Shown: in pieces, positions 1 through 9,464 of the stretch
How the letters are laid out: each line of letters opens with the position of its first letter
Numbering within the stretch: the first letter of the stretch is position 1
DNA from: CAVPHV01 sp963821095
GTDB lineage: Bacteria; Actinomycetota; Acidimicrobiia; Spongiisociales; UBA5794
Assembly (NCBI GenBank): GCA_963821095.1
Contig: CAWGCJ010000023.1
Coordinates: 62,001 to 126,000 of the forward strand
Reading direction: 5' to 3'
DNA: 64,000 nt
The notes under the pieces: model-generated
Databases searched by the model: none
Told to the model about the DNA's origin: nothing
What the model saw: the letters and a program-made list of their open reading frames with translations, nothing else
Translations under genes and position numbers: made by a program

Positions 1-207
1 GGTGAGGCCGCCACCCAGCAGGCAGATGGCACCAAGTATCACCATGGTGTAGCCGAACGCTGGCGCCAACGGGGCGCCGAATATGGCCCCGGAGATCAGT
101 CCGACAGCGATACCCCCGGCGAGTCCGATTCCGAACACCGTGAGGCGGTCCGGGAGTCGTTCCCGGAAGCTTGGCTCGCTGATGATGACACGGCCGGTTT
201 CGGCCAT
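1..207 (-). CDS. Membrane protein, N-terminal part only (cut by left edge)
   Basis: Only the first 69 codons are in the window, so the gene continues beyond the left edge. Reading starts at ATG 207 with GGGGA a few bases upstream. The protein opens with about 22 polar residues containing a charged RERLPDRL stretch. Two Gly/Ala/Ile-rich hydrophobic segments follow (roughly residues 23-45 and 50-69) that look like membrane helices. It lies downstream of the SAM synthetase on the same strand, about 120 nt away. No family motif is visible, so the function is unknown. Confidence 0.6.
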   Translation of the reverse strand, partial: MAETGRVIISEPSFRERLPDRLTVFGIGLAGGIAVGLISGAIFGAPLAPAFGYTMVILGAICLLGGGLT

Positions 208-326
208 ACGGTGTCCCCGAGTTCGTGAGTCCCCATCATCTCGCCGCCGCAGGCAAACGACAAGGGTCGATTGTCGCCGCGACGGCGAAGTGCAGGTGAC
301 CGGGTCAGACCGAGATCAACTCGGTC

Positions 327-1479
327 CTAGAACAACTCGTACTCGTCGGCGATGAGGCGGTCGCGCACGCCGTCCCAGTCCTCGAAGCAGTCCTTGACGA
401 CGCGCGGCGACGTAGGCCTCGTCGTGGGGGCCACACACCTCGATGTGGGCGGCCTGGGGATCGGTGACCGGGTGGCCGATCGACGAGAGGAGCCGCACCG
501 TGACTTCGCTGATGTCGGTCTCGGCGATGAGGCGAGTGGCGATGTCGTAGCCGACGGCGTGGTAGGTCTTGCCGACGTGGGCGGCGGGGTTCTTGCCGGC
601 GGCGGCTTCGAGGCTCATGGGGCGGTACGGGGTGATCAACCCACCGAAGCGGTTGCCCCGGCCGACCTGGCCGTCGTCTCCCGCCTCGGCCGACGTTCCC
701 GTGAGGGTGAGGTACTCGGAGCCCTCGGTGTCGGCTTGGTTGACGTCAACCTCAACCTCATCACCGAAGATGTCGGTGGCGAGACGGACGGCCGTCGCTC
801 GCACGGCAGCGACGACCTCGTTGTACTCGTCGCGAGACTGCACGGCGCGGGCCATGACGGGTGCCGCCACGGTGAGGCGGGCATCGTCTTCGTTGCGGGC
901 ACCCATGACCTTGATGTCGCGCCCGATCGGCACCTCAGCTCGGTATTCGGGGCTGTTCAGGAGATCTTCGACCTTGTGCACCATCTCCTCGAGTGGAGAA
1001 CGGGGCAACGACACGGCGGCGAACGAGGTGTCGTTGGCCAGGGGAGCGGCGGCTCCGCTGCGGGTGACGACGGCCTGGAGGTCCACCGACGATTGGTTGA
1101 GCCAGACCTCGACCTCGAAAGCCTCCGGTCCGGCATCAGGGAGAAGCTCGAGCAACTTGGCGTGATACTCCACGGCCAGAGCTTCAGGGTCCGGCTGGTA
1201 GCCACTGCCGAAGTCGGCCTTGCCAACCAAGACCAGCTTCGACGGCTTGGTGTGCTCTCCGCCGCCGAAACCGATATCCACCGAGCCCGCCGCGAAGACG
1301 GCCTTGTCCACATTGAACGCCTGCACCTGGCCGGTGTGCTTCAGATACGCCGCGGCGAGTTGCTGGGCGAGGTCCTCAGCCAGGCGGTCGCAGATGGTGT
1401 CTGGATGGCCAACGCCTTTGCGTTCCACGAATTCGACATGTGGCCCGTACGGCGATCGATGCGAGATCAAGAGGTTCAT
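327..1479 (-). CDS. S-adenosylmethionine synthetase, archaeal type (one frameshift)
   Basis: Makes S-adenosylmethionine from methionine and ATP. The protein matches the archaeal-type MAT family rather than bacterial MetK: VERKGVGHPDTICD near the start, FGGGEHTKPSK, and GNRFGGLITPYRPMS with EAAAGKNPAAHVGKTY in the second half. ATG 1479 is chosen because the family start MNLLISHRS begins there with GGGGAG 6 nt upstream; the longer upstream reading has no similarity. Near 400 the frame breaks inside a CG-repeat (gcgcg). In the next frame the protein resumes as VVKDCFEDWDGVRDRLIADE and stops at 327, a normal family ending. Without the correction the open frame ends in a nonsense Arg-rich tail at 316. 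The gene next door is a Cys/Met-type PLP enzyme, divergently arranged. Confidence 0.88.
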
Positions 1480-1681
1480 GGACTCCCCAAGGACGTGGAC
1501 TCGGTGGGATGGTAGTTGCCCGACGCCATGAATAGAACCGTGACGAGGCCGAAGCAGATTGGGTATTCCCTCATCGGCCGGCGGCATGGTCCCACAATGA
1601 TTCTTGGGATGCGGCCGTTTGCACGGAACGACGAACGCCGCGCCAAACGCCGATTGTTCGCCGGTCTTCTAGCCTTGCCGC

Positions 1682-2770
1682 ATGCACGACGATCCGGCCA
1701 CCGTGGCCCTCCACGCCGACGGCGAACTCGCTGAGCTCCCCGACATCGCCCCAGCGATCCGGCCGGCGACTACGTTCGCAAAAGACGCCAACAGGTTCGC
1801 CAAGGCATCGACGCCTCGGTACTACCGGCGGGAGTCACACGAGACGACTGAGCGGCTCGAGGCCGTCCTGGGTGCCCTCGAAGGTGGCAGCGCGGTGATG
1901 TACCCATCCGGCATGGCTGCAGTCGCCGCGGTGTTGCGGTTCCTGCGCCCTCGCCGCATTGCCCTTCCGGAGGACGTCTACCACGGGGTGCGGTCATTCG
2001 TCGGCCGAGAGGCAACCCACGGCACCTGGGAGGTGACGGCTTCGGCTCTGCTCGCAGCCGGCGATGTCTGGTGGGTGGAGACGCCTTCGAATCCCAAGTG
2101 TTTGGTGACCGACATTGCCGACGTGGCGGCGGCGGCTCGCCCGCGTGGCGTTCACGTGGTCGTCGACGCCACCTTCGCTACCCCGGTCCTGCAGCGTTCC
2201 CTGGGCCTGGGTGCCGACTTCGTCGTCCACGCTGCCACCAAGTTCATCGCCGGCCACTCCGATGCGATGGGCGGTGTCGTGGTTTCGGGCGACGAGGCGG
2301 TGGCGGCGCAGCTGCGGGAGATTCGCAGCGACAACGGAGCCATTCCCGGAGCACTCGAGACCTGGCTGGCGTTGCGTGGTGTGCGCAGCTTGCCGCTGCG
2401 GGTCGAACGCCAATCGGCATCCGCTCTCGCCGTTGCCGAACATCTGAGCAGCTACCTGCCTCAGGTCTGGTATCCCGGCCTGCCGAACCATCCCGGGCAC
2501 GATGTTGCCGTTCGGCAGATGACGGCGTTCGGTGGGGTGCTTTCATTCGAGGTCGAGTCGGCGGCCCGAGCCGCTCGATTGGTGAATGCGGTGCGGCTCT
2601 TCCGCAACGCAACATCGCTTGGGGGCGTCGAGTCCCTTGTCGAGCATCGGATCGAGGCCGACGCCGAGGCGCCACCCGGGTTGATTCGGCTTTCGGTCGG
2701 CCTCGAAAGTCCGGTCGATCTCATTGCCGATCTCGACCAGGCGCACGCAGCATCCGGAGTCGGCTCATGA
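1682..2770 (+). CDS. Cys/Met metabolism PLP-dependent enzyme (cystathionine gamma-synthase/lyase family)
   Basis: A fold-type I PLP enzyme of the trans-sulfuration family, 362 residues (family usually 370-400). Visible signatures are YYRRESHETTERLEAVLGALEGG in the N-terminal region, the YPSGMAA segment at 74-80, the VDATFATPVLQ segment, and the PLP-binding lysine in HAATKFIAGHSDAMGG (about K187). Members act as cystathionine gamma-synthase, gamma-lyase, beta-lyase or methionine gamma-lyase, and the sequence alone does not choose between them. The stop overlaps the next start by four bases (ATGA), so the downstream kinase-fold gene is probably co-translated. The SAM synthetase opposite it suggests a role in sulfur amino acid metabolism. 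Confidence 0.85.
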   Translation: MHDDPATVALHADGELAELPDIAPAIRPATTFAKDANRFAKASTPRYYRRESHETTERLEAVLGALEGGSAVMYPSGMAAVAAVLRFLRPRRIALPEDVYHGVRSFVGREATHGTWEVTASALLAAGDVWWVETPSNPKCLVTDIADVAAAARPRGVHVVVDATFATPVLQRSLGLGADFVVHAATKFIAGHSDAMGGVVVSGDEAVAAQLREIRSDNGAIPGALETWLALRGVRSLPLRVERQSASALAVAEHLSSYLPQVWYPGLPNHPGHDVAVRQMTAFGGVLSFEVESAARAARLVNAVRLFRNATSLGGVESLVEHRIEADAEAPPGLIRLSVGLESPVDLIADLDQAHAASGVGS

Positions 2771-3654
2771 GCCTGCTCCCGCCGCGTGTAGCGGCGTGGG
2801 TTGAGGAGGCGCTGGGTTTGGATGCGTGGATTGTCGGCATGGACGGAGTCTCCGGCCACCACCTCAACGCAGTACACACCGTCGACGTCGCGATGGGCAA
2901 AGGCGGCATGGCCGCCCTTGTAGTCAAGCGGTTTCCCGGCGAACCGCCCGATGAGCAGGTGCGGGCCGTTACCAGGGAGGCGGCCAACCTCGAGCTGCTC
3001 GCTCCCACCGCGGTTCCTGCGCCGCGCCTTGTCGCCGTCGACCCGACGGGCAGCGAGGCGGGGGAGCCCACCCTCATCATGGAGCGACTTCCCGGTAACG
3101 TCGTCCTCGACCCGCCCGCAGTCGAGGACTGGCTGCGGGGTATGGCGGCATTGCTGCCGTTGGTGCACGAGGTAGTAGTGCCGATTGGAACGGAGGTGCG
3201 GCCGTTCTCGGTGTACAACAATGTCGACGAACTCGACGTCCCGATTTGGAGCTCCGACCCGGCGTTGTGGAGCTTCGTGCTCGAGACTGCGGCAAGTCCG
3301 GCTCCAGAGTCGGCCTACTCGTTCATCCACCGCGATTTTCATCCCGGCAACGTGCTGTGGGTGGGTGACGCAACGTCGGCGCTGATCGACTGGGAGCCGG
3401 CTTCGATCGGGCCTTCGGCGATGGATCTCGCCCACTGCCGGTTGAACCTCGCCAGGCTCTATGACGTTGCGGTTGCCGACGCCTTCCTGGGCACCCACGC
3501 GGCGTTGACGGGCGGATACGAGCATCAGCCGTTCTTCGACCTGCTGGCCATCGTCGACACCCTGCCGCAGGCGCTGCCCCCGTACGGTGGTGTGCTGACT
3601 CCACACCGGGCCAAGCTCGAAAGCTTCGTCAGGTCGGTCGTTCGCCGTCTTTGA
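2767..3654 (+). CDS. APH-fold phosphotransferase
   Basis: A 295-residue aminoglycoside-phosphotransferase-fold kinase. The catalytic loop FIHRDFHPGNVLW supplies the base D190 and N195; the magnesium-binding aspartate is D208 in ALIDWE. The N-terminal lobe has the LVVKRFPGE lysine region (about K54). Family members phosphorylate small molecules such as choline, homoserine, sugars or antibiotics; nothing here shows the substrate. The start ATG overlaps the stop of the upstream PLP enzyme (ATGA), so the two form an operon, which argues for a metabolic role rather than antibiotic resistance. It ends 5 bp from the convergent nitroreductase gene. Confidence 0.8.
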   Translation: MSLLPPRVAAWVEEALGLDAWIVGMDGVSGHHLNAVHTVDVAMGKGGMAALVVKRFPGEPPDEQVRAVTREAANLELLAPTAVPAPRLVAVDPTGSEAGEPTLIMERLPGNVVLDPPAVEDWLRGMAALLPLVHEVVVPIGTEVRPFSVYNNVDELDVPIWSSDPALWSFVLETAASPAPESAYSFIHRDFHPGNVLWVGDATSALIDWEPASIGPSAMDLAHCRLNLARLYDVAVADAFLGTHAALTGGYEHQPFFDLLAIVDTLPQALPPYGGVLTPHRAKLESFVRSVVRRL

Positions 3655-3659
3655 ACCCG

Positions 3660-4247
3660 CTACCAGGTCTCGCGGTGGACGACCTCGTCGGCGTCCTTGC
3701 GACCTCTTGCCAATGAGCCGCTGCGGCGGTCCGGTGCTGGGTGTCCGATGGTGACGATGCCGATCGGTTCCACTTCGTCGGGGATCCCGAGTTCCCTCTT
3801 GAGCTCCGGCATGGCATGGGAACCGAGGAACCCGGCGGCCAATCCCTCGTCGACCGCAGCGAGCAGGAGCAGCATCATGGCGGCGCCGGCGTCGACCCAC
3901 CAGTAGGGAACCGGCCAGTCCTGCGCATTGCCTGCGGCGACCTTGTCAGGCTCGGAATACCGGTCTCGGTAGACCTTCTCGCTCACGCAGACCACGACAT
4001 GGACCGGCGCCCGGGAGATCCAGGGATCGAACCCCTCGGCCACGTAGGCGGGTTCGTCGGCGAGTTCGGCGATGCGGCTGCGCCGCTGCGGTTCGGTGAC
4101 GACGATGAAGGCTTGCCCCTGACTGAAACCGGCCGATGGGGCGCGCCGCGCCGTGTCGAGAATGCGCTCCAGGGTGGCCGGATCGACCGGCTCATCCGTG
4201 TAGTTGCGAACGATGCGGCGCCGCTTGACGACCTCTTCGAACTGCAC
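3660..4247 (-). CDS. Nitroreductase family protein
   Basis: A 195-residue FMN-binding nitroreductase-fold protein. The N-terminus RRRIVRNYTDEPVDPATLERILDTARRAPSAG is the classic family signature for FMN phosphate binding. The late segment DEGLAAGFLGSHAMPELKRELGIPDEVEPIGIVTIGHP is the usual C-terminal core. The start is GTG 4247, two bases after the pntB stop, so it belongs at the end of the pnt operon and is probably translationally coupled. Family members use NAD(P)H to reduce nitro compounds, quinones or flavins; a partner role with the NADPH-producing transhydrogenase is inference only. Confidence 0.85.
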   Translation of the reverse strand: MQFEEVVKRRRIVRNYTDEPVDPATLERILDTARRAPSAGFSQGQAFIVVTEPQRRSRIAELADEPAYVAEGFDPWISRAPVHVVVCVSEKVYRDRYSEPDKVAAGNAQDWPVPYWWVDAGAAMMLLLLAAVDEGLAAGFLGSHAMPELKRELGIPDEVEPIGIVTIGHPAPDRRSGSLARGRKDADEVVHRETW

Positions 4248-4249
4248 GG

Positions 4250-5608
4250 TTACACGTTGGCGAGGGCGGTGACGACGCTCTCGACGGCGTCCTTGCCATC
4301 GGCAAACAACATCATCGTGTTGTCGAGGTAGAACAGCGGATTGTCGATGCCGGCGAAGCCCGGCGACAGGCTGCGCTTGATCACAATGCAGGTTTGGGCG
4401 TTGTCGACCTCGAGGATCGGCATCCCGTAGATGGGGCTGGTGGCATCGTCGCGGGCCGACGGGTTGACCACATCGTTGGCGCCGATGATCAACACGGCAT
4501 CGGTCTGGGGCAACATGGGGTTGGACTGTTCGAGGTCGAGTAGCTGGTCGTAGGGCACGTCGGCCTCCGCCAGCAACACGTTCATGTGGCCGGGCATGCG
4601 GCCCGCTACCGGGTGGATCGCATAGTTGACCTCGACCCCGCGCTCTTCGAGAGCGGTGGCGAGTTCCCGCACCGCGTGCTGGGCTTGGGCGACGGCCATT
4701 CCGTAGCCGGGCACCACCATCACGCTGTCGGCGTAGGCGAGCGCGATGGCGACATCGTCGGGTGTCGCCGACTTCACCGGCTTGTCGCTGGTAGTGATCG
4801 GGCCGGCGCTCTCGGTGCCGAACCCGGAGAACAGCACGTTGGCTAGAGACCGGTTCATCGCCTCTCCCATCAGCATGGTGAGGATGAAGCCGGCAGCTCC
4901 GACGAGGGCACCGCCAATGATGAGGGCTTCGTTGCCGACGACGAAGCCGGCCATGGCGGCGGCAACGCCGGACAGTGAGTTCAGCAGGGAGATCACAACC
5001 GGCATGTCGGCGCCACCGATGGGGGTGACGGCGAGCACGCCGAGGAACAACGCAGCAGCCGCCACCAGCCAGTAGGCGAGGGTGGAATCGGCCGCAATGG
5101 CCCAGATGCCGCAACCGACGATGCTGATGGCGAGGAGGGCATTGATGATCTGCCCCCCGGCGAACCCGAGCGGACGACCAGGCAGGATTCCTTGGAGTTT
5201 GCCGAAGGCAACGAAGCTGCCGGAGAACGTCACCGTTCCGATTGCGAGCGAGAGCACCACGGTGACGCCGGTTTCGACGTCAAAGACGCCGGCGACCTGG
5301 TCGATCGCAACAAGAGCCACCAGGGTCGAGGCGATGCCACCGAAGCCGTTGAAGGCGGCGACGAGTTGCGGCATCTCGGTCATCTGCACCCGGATGGCGA
5401 GGAAGGCGCCGACGGCACCACCGACCACGAGGCCCGCGATGATGGTGCCCCAATTGGTGATGTCCTGGTCGATCAGCGTGATGACGATGGCGGCGAGCAT
5501 GCCGGTAGCGGCGAGCGTGTTGCCGCGGCGGGCGGTGCGGGGCGAGCCGAGCTGCTTGAGGCCAAAGATGAAGAGGACGGCAGCGGCGAGGTAGAGGAGC
5601 TCAGTCAC
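4250..5608 (-). CDS. pntB: NAD(P) transhydrogenase subunit beta
   Basis: The beta subunit of the proton-translocating transhydrogenase, 452 residues. It carries eight or nine membrane helices (residues about 1-260), then the soluble NADP(H)-binding domain III. Domain III is recognised by VPGYGMAVAQAQHAVRELA, HPVAGRMPGHMNVLLAEADVPYDQL, DAVLIIGANDVVNPSARDD and IVIKRSLSPGFAGIDNPLFY. The start is GTG 5608, overlapping the end of the small membrane subunit by eight bases. Together with pntAA and pntAB it couples proton flux to hydride transfer from NADH to NADP+. Confidence 0.96.
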   Translation of the reverse strand: MTELLYLAAAVLFIFGLKQLGSPRTARRGNTLAATGMLAAIVITLIDQDITNWGTIIAGLVVGGAVGAFLAIRVQMTEMPQLVAAFNGFGGIASTLVALVAIDQVAGVFDVETGVTVVLSLAIGTVTFSGSFVAFGKLQGILPGRPLGFAGGQIINALLAISIVGCGIWAIAADSTLAYWLVAAAALFLGVLAVTPIGGADMPVVISLLNSLSGVAAAMAGFVVGNEALIIGGALVGAAGFILTMLMGEAMNRSLANVLFSGFGTESAGPITTSDKPVKSATPDDVAIALAYADSVMVVPGYGMAVAQAQHAVRELATALEERGVEVNYAIHPVAGRMPGHMNVLLAEADVPYDQLLDLEQSNPMLPQTDAVLIIGANDVVNPSARDDATSPIYGMPILEVDNAQTCIVIKRSLSPGFAGIDNPLFYLDNTMMLFADGKDAVESVVTALANV

Positions 5609-5900
5609 GCCTGCGCTCCGGCTTCTTCTTGAACATCTCGAGCATGCGATCGGTGACCATGAAGCCGCCGACGACGTTGATCATTGCGGCGGCAACCGCC
5701 AGGAAACCGAGCACGGCGGCAAGGGTGCCGGAGCCGAGCCCGGCCGCGGTGATGGCGCCAACGACCGTGATGCCCGAAATGGCGTTTGCCCCGGACATCA
5801 GCGGCGTGTGCAGGGTTGGAGGCACTTTCGAAATCACCTCGAGGCCCACGAAGGCGGCGAGGACGAAGACGACGATGCCGGTGATGAACTCAGGGCTCAT
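5601..5900 (-). CDS. pntAB: NAD(P) transhydrogenase membrane subunit alpha-2
   Basis: A 99-residue protein with three hydrophobic helices, matching the separate membrane part of the alpha subunit found in three-gene pnt operons. The segment VISKVPPTLHTPLMSGANAISGI is diagnostic of this subunit. ATG 5900 overlaps the pntAA stop (ATGA), and its own end overlaps the pntB start, so the three genes are translated as a unit. The C-terminus is basic (FKKKPERRRD) and cytoplasmic. Confidence 0.95.
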   Translation of the reverse strand: MSPEFITGIVVFVLAAFVGLEVISKVPPTLHTPLMSGANAISGITVVGAITAAGLGSGTLAAVLGFLAVAAAMINVVGGFMVTDRMLEMFKKKPERRRD

Positions 5901-7040
5901 GCGCTGGAGTCCTCCATTCCGAGCAGTTGCCGGCTGCGGGGCTGAACCACGCGGCCGTCGTAGGTGATGGTGCTGCCCCCGATGATTTCGTCGTCCAGGT
6001 CGAAGGCGAGTTCGCCGGTCTCCTTGTCGCGGACTCGGTCGATGAAAGCGATCAGGTTTCTGGCGTACATGCGGCTGGCGTCGGTCGGCACGAAGCTGGC
6101 GAGGTTGGTCGGGCCGAAGATCTTGACGCCGCCGATGTCCACTACTTCGTCCGGCTTGGATCCGGCAACGTTGCCGCCGGTGCCGGCGGCCATGTCGACG
6201 ATCACCGAGCCGGGATGCATGGTGGCGACCATCTCCTGCGTGATGAGGAGCGGTGCCGGTCGGCCGGGAATCTGCGCCGTGGTCACGATGAGATCCGAGT
6301 CGGCGACGTGGGGCGACAGGGCCTCGAATTGGCGCTGCTGGACGTCATCTTGGACTTCGCGGGCGTAGCCGCCCTCGTCTGCCTCGGCCGTTGGGGCTTC
6401 GATGAACTTTGCGCCGAGGCTCTCGACCTGCTCCTTGGTCTCGACCCGAATGTCGTAGGCGTGGACGACGGCGCCGAGGCGGCGGGCGGTGGCGATGGCT
6501 TGCAGGCCGGCTACACCGACTCCGAGGATGAGCGCCTTGGAGGGCGGAATCGTTCCGGCTGCGGTCACCATCATCGGCAGCAACTTGGGCGAGGCCTGGG
6601 CGCCCATCAGCACGGCCGCATAGCCGGCAAGGTTTGCTTGCGAGGAAAGGGCGTCCATTGCCTGGGCCAGCGTGGTGCGGGGGATGGCCTCGACGGCGAC
6701 CGAGGTGAGGTTGCGGGCGGCGAGGGCGCGCACGAGGTCGGCGTCGACAAATGGATCGAGGAATCCGATCAACGCGGCGCTCTCCTTTGGTCAATCCGAC
6801 CTCTTCGAGAGCGGGCGGGCCGACCCGTAGGACGAGGTCGGCGTCGTGGGCTGATGCCGCGTCGGGCACGATCTCGGCGCCGGCTGCAACGAACAGGTCG
6901 TCCGGGAAGCCGGCTTCGGTGCCCGCATCGGCCTGGACCTTCACGGCCCAGCCCCAGCCGAGCATTGTTTCGACGGTGGCGGGAACTGCGGCAACCCGCC
7001 GCTCACCGGGGCGCGACTCCTTGGGGACTCCTACGTGCAT
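5897..7040 (-). CDS. pntAA: NAD(P) transhydrogenase subunit alpha-1 (one frameshift)
   Basis: The soluble NAD(H)-binding alpha-1 subunit, about 380 residues once repaired. The first part starts MHVGVPKESRPGERRVAAVPATV (ATG 7040) and reads to LEEVGLTKGE. The frame then breaks near 6790, and the rest continues in the next frame as SAALIGFLDPFVDADLVRALAARN. The NAD-binding Rossmann loop is VGVAGLQAIATARRLGAVVHAYD, followed by the mobile-loop region. The break sits at a short A-run (ACCAAAGGAG); removing one A gives a continuous reading GLTKESAALIG. A truncated subunit would be useless in an otherwise intact operon, so a sequence error is the likeliest cause. Confidence 0.9.
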
Positions 7041-7151
7041 GGCGGGCACGCTACCGGATTCCTGCCCCGGCTCCGAGTCGAGGGTGGTCCCGACTCTGCT
7101 GCAATTCGACCCTATTCACCGATAGGGGAGGCGACCGGTAGATTCTGCGCC

Positions 7152-8542
7152 ATGGATCAGAGCTACTGGGCTCGACTGCTCGCGTCGGAATTCACCGCCA
7201 GGAAGTTCTTGATCGTGAGCGAGAGCCTTGCGGGGGCGACCAGCCTGGTTCGCTTCCTGGGCGAGTGCGGGGCGCAACGGCCATTCGTCCTTGCCTCGTA
7301 CGAGGGTATGGGAGAGTTGCCGGATCCGGCCGACGCCGAGTGGGCGCTGCTGGCGACGACCGGGTCGACGCACATGGGGTTGATCCGCAGCTTCCTGGAG
7401 GCGGTGACCGATTTGCCTTCCGGGATCGTGGCGCAGATCGATGCTTGGGATCCAGAACGGAGCGCCGAGGTGCTGGACGGGTTCCTTGCGGCCGAGTCGT
7501 TGGTGGCCGGCTCGCGCGCACTACGGGACGCGACCGCAGGCGTGGGTGGATCTCGAGGACAAGACCGTCATCGACCAGATCTGGGATCGTGCCGAGGTGC
7601 CGCGGGCGCCGTCGGCGGTTGTTTCGGTCGCCGGGTCGGCAGATCGATCAGGTACTCGGTGATCTCGACTGGGGTGCAGGCACCGTGTGGGTGGCGGACA
7701 ACTCGGATGGCTGGCACGGTGGCGCCGAGTACCTCCGGTGGGTGCGCTCGTCCGGCGATGCCGCGGGTGCTCGGGACTGGTTCGTCACCAGGTGCGAGCG
7801 CGTGCGGATCATGCCGTTCCTCGAGGGGATTCCCTGCAGCGTGCACGGCTTCGTGTTCCCCGAATATGTGGCAGCGATTCGCCCAATCGAGATGCTGGTG
7901 CTGCGCAAGGTGGGAACCACCGAGTTCAAATACGTCGGGACGGCCTCCTACTGGGACCCGCCGCAGGCTGACCGCGAGGAGATGCGCGACATTGCCCGCC
8001 GGGTCGGCAAGGTGTTGCGCTCCGAGCGTGCCTATGCCGGTGGGTTCACAGTGGACGGTGTGATGACCCGCGACGGCTTTCTGCCGACCGAACTCAATTC
8101 CAGGATGGGAGCGGGTATCGGGCGGGCGGCGCGTGGTTTGCCCGATCTGGCCCTCGGGGCGATCAACCGAGCTCTCATCGCCGGCGTCGACATCGACTAC
8201 CGGCCCGGCGAGTTCGAGCACATGCTGGTGACCGGGGCCGATTCGGCGCGCTCCGGGATCGGGTTTCTGATGATTGATGAAGTACCTGACGACAAGCAGG
8301 TACACGGGGTGGTGCTCTCCGCCGGGCAATCCCGGCTGGCTCGGCCGGGTGAGACGCCTGAGGCGACCATCACCTGGGAGCGGGGCAGTCCGGCCGGTTC
8401 GGTGGCGGTGCGGCCCGATCCAGACCGAGTCCCTACGGGATCGTCGATTGCTCCCTGGGTGGTGCGTGGCTTCGAGATGGCCAACCGGGTGTGGGATCTG
8501 GGTCTTCCCGAGTTCACCGCCGCCGAGGACCTGCATCGATAG
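7152..8542 (+). CDS. ATP-grasp-like protein (two frameshifts)
   Basis: Three consecutive open frames make one protein of about 462 residues. MDQSYWARLLASEFTARKFL starts at ATG 7152 and runs to LVAGSRA; near 7515 the frame moves by one base and reads HYGTRPQAWVDLEDKTVIDQIWDRAEVPRAPSAVV. Near 7634 (a GGG run) it moves again to QIDQVLGDLDWGAGTVWVADNSDGWHGG and on to the stop. The middle has the DK..V..I/LW..A.VP.APS pattern, and later IMPFLEGIPCSVHG and ELNSRMGAG, as in ATP-grasp carboxylate-amine ligases. The substrate is unknown. It is divergent from pntAA, with about 110 bp between. Confidence 0.65.
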
Positions 8543-8906
8543 CGGCTGGGGCTACAGGTCGCTCGTCAGGAGCCAGAATCTGATCGGCATGACGCATTCT
8601 GGCAGGCTGCTAGGCGTTCCTCGCCCAAATCGGACAATGGGCGTTGCTCGCACGCCGAATGGAAGAGCCCGGAGGAGGGTCCGGGGCTCGTTCGAGATGG
8701 TGCAGCGGCTGCAGGGAGATCCGTGAGGGGGTTGTTACAGACGATCAACCCCACAGCCGCCGTCACCTCTGATGGAGGGTGTTGAGGACGGTCCCTCCAA
8801 ACCGATACCCCATTTCGACACGGCAGTTGCATCAAAGTTCCCAGGTCGTCAGTATTTTCCTTCGTGAAAGTATTTCTCTTCCAGTCGGGAACCTCGGGCG
8901 GGTTGC
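8543..8906. other. Intergenic region with an inverted repeat
   Basis: 364 bp between the ATP-grasp gene and the sigma factor gene with no credible coding frame. An 8-bp perfect inverted repeat (GCCAGAAT at 8572-8579, ATTCTGGC at 8596-8603) with a 16-nt loop lies 30 bp after the ATP-grasp stop and could end its transcript, although no T-run follows. The last 100 bp are relatively AT-rich and probably hold the promoter of the sigma/anti-sigma pair; no consensus element is clear enough to mark. Confidence 0.4.
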
Positions 8907-9464
8907 GTGGGTCTAACCGGTCATAGCTCGCTATTTGAGGGGGTCGCCGATGCCGATCTCGTTGAGATGGCATCAGGCGACCTCGACGCCTTCGGCGAGC
9001 TGGTGAGACGACATCAGGACTTCGTATACGGAGCGGCGTTGCGAGTAGTGCGAAACCCGGTCCTCGCCGAGGACGTGGCGCAAGAAGCGTTCGTACGCGC
9101 CTACAAGGCACTGCCTGATTTCCGGGGCCAGGCGCAAGTGCGGTCCTGGCTGTATCGCATTGCGACGAACCTCGCCCTCAATGCCGTATCCCGTCGCCGC
9201 GAATACCCCCAGGACTCGATGCCGGAGGTTGCCGCCCGGCGTGGTCCGGAGCGCGAGACGGAACTCGCACTGATGCGAGACGACCTGGAATCCGCTATCG
9301 CCGAGCTGCCCCCCGATCTGCGGGAGGCGTTGGTGCTGCGCGAGTTCGACGGCCTGTCCTACCAAGAGATCGCCGAGCGCCTGGAGCTGCCGCTCAACAC
9401 GGTGCGAACCAGAATCCTGCGAGCTCGTCGGGCGTTGCGCAGTCAGATGGAGGAGTGGCGATGA
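8907..9464 (+). CDS. ECF-family RNA polymerase sigma factor
   Basis: A 185-residue extracytoplasmic-function sigma factor. Region 2 covers about residues 20-95 (FGELVRRHQDFVYGAALRVVRNPVLAEDVAQEAFVRAYKALPDF, then RSWLYRIATNLALN). Region 4 covers about 125-180, with the helix-turn-helix LSYQEIAERLELPLNTVRTRILRARRALR. The listed start is GTG 8907; a later ATG at 8969 is possible but would trim region 2. The stop overlaps the start of a zinc-finger anti-sigma gene, the usual arrangement in which the partner holds the sigma factor inactive. The target genes cannot be read from the sequence. Confidence 0.92.
   Translation: MGLTGHSSLFEGVADADLVEMASGDLDAFGELVRRHQDFVYGAALRVVRNPVLAEDVAQEAFVRAYKALPDFRGQAQVRSWLYRIATNLALNAVSRRREYPQDSMPEVAARRGPERETELALMRDDLESAIAELPPDLREALVLREFDGLSYQEIAERLELPLNTVRTRILRARRALRSQMEEWR

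Noticed and set aside
352..1515. Long open frames opposite real genes, such as + strand 352-1515, 5927-7141 and 21332-22681
   Set aside because: They are antisense to the SAM synthetase, pntAA and ilvB, have no recognisable product, and arise from high GC with few stop codons.
1480..1681. SAM riboswitch ahead of the SAM synthetase gene
   Set aside because: The 200-bp divergent region contains GGGCAACTACC and similar words, but the stems of a known SAM riboswitch class could not be assembled.
2767..3654. Antibiotic-resistance kinase
   Set aside because: The APH fold is general. Overlap with a PLP enzyme gene and the absence of mobile or resistance context point to metabolism.
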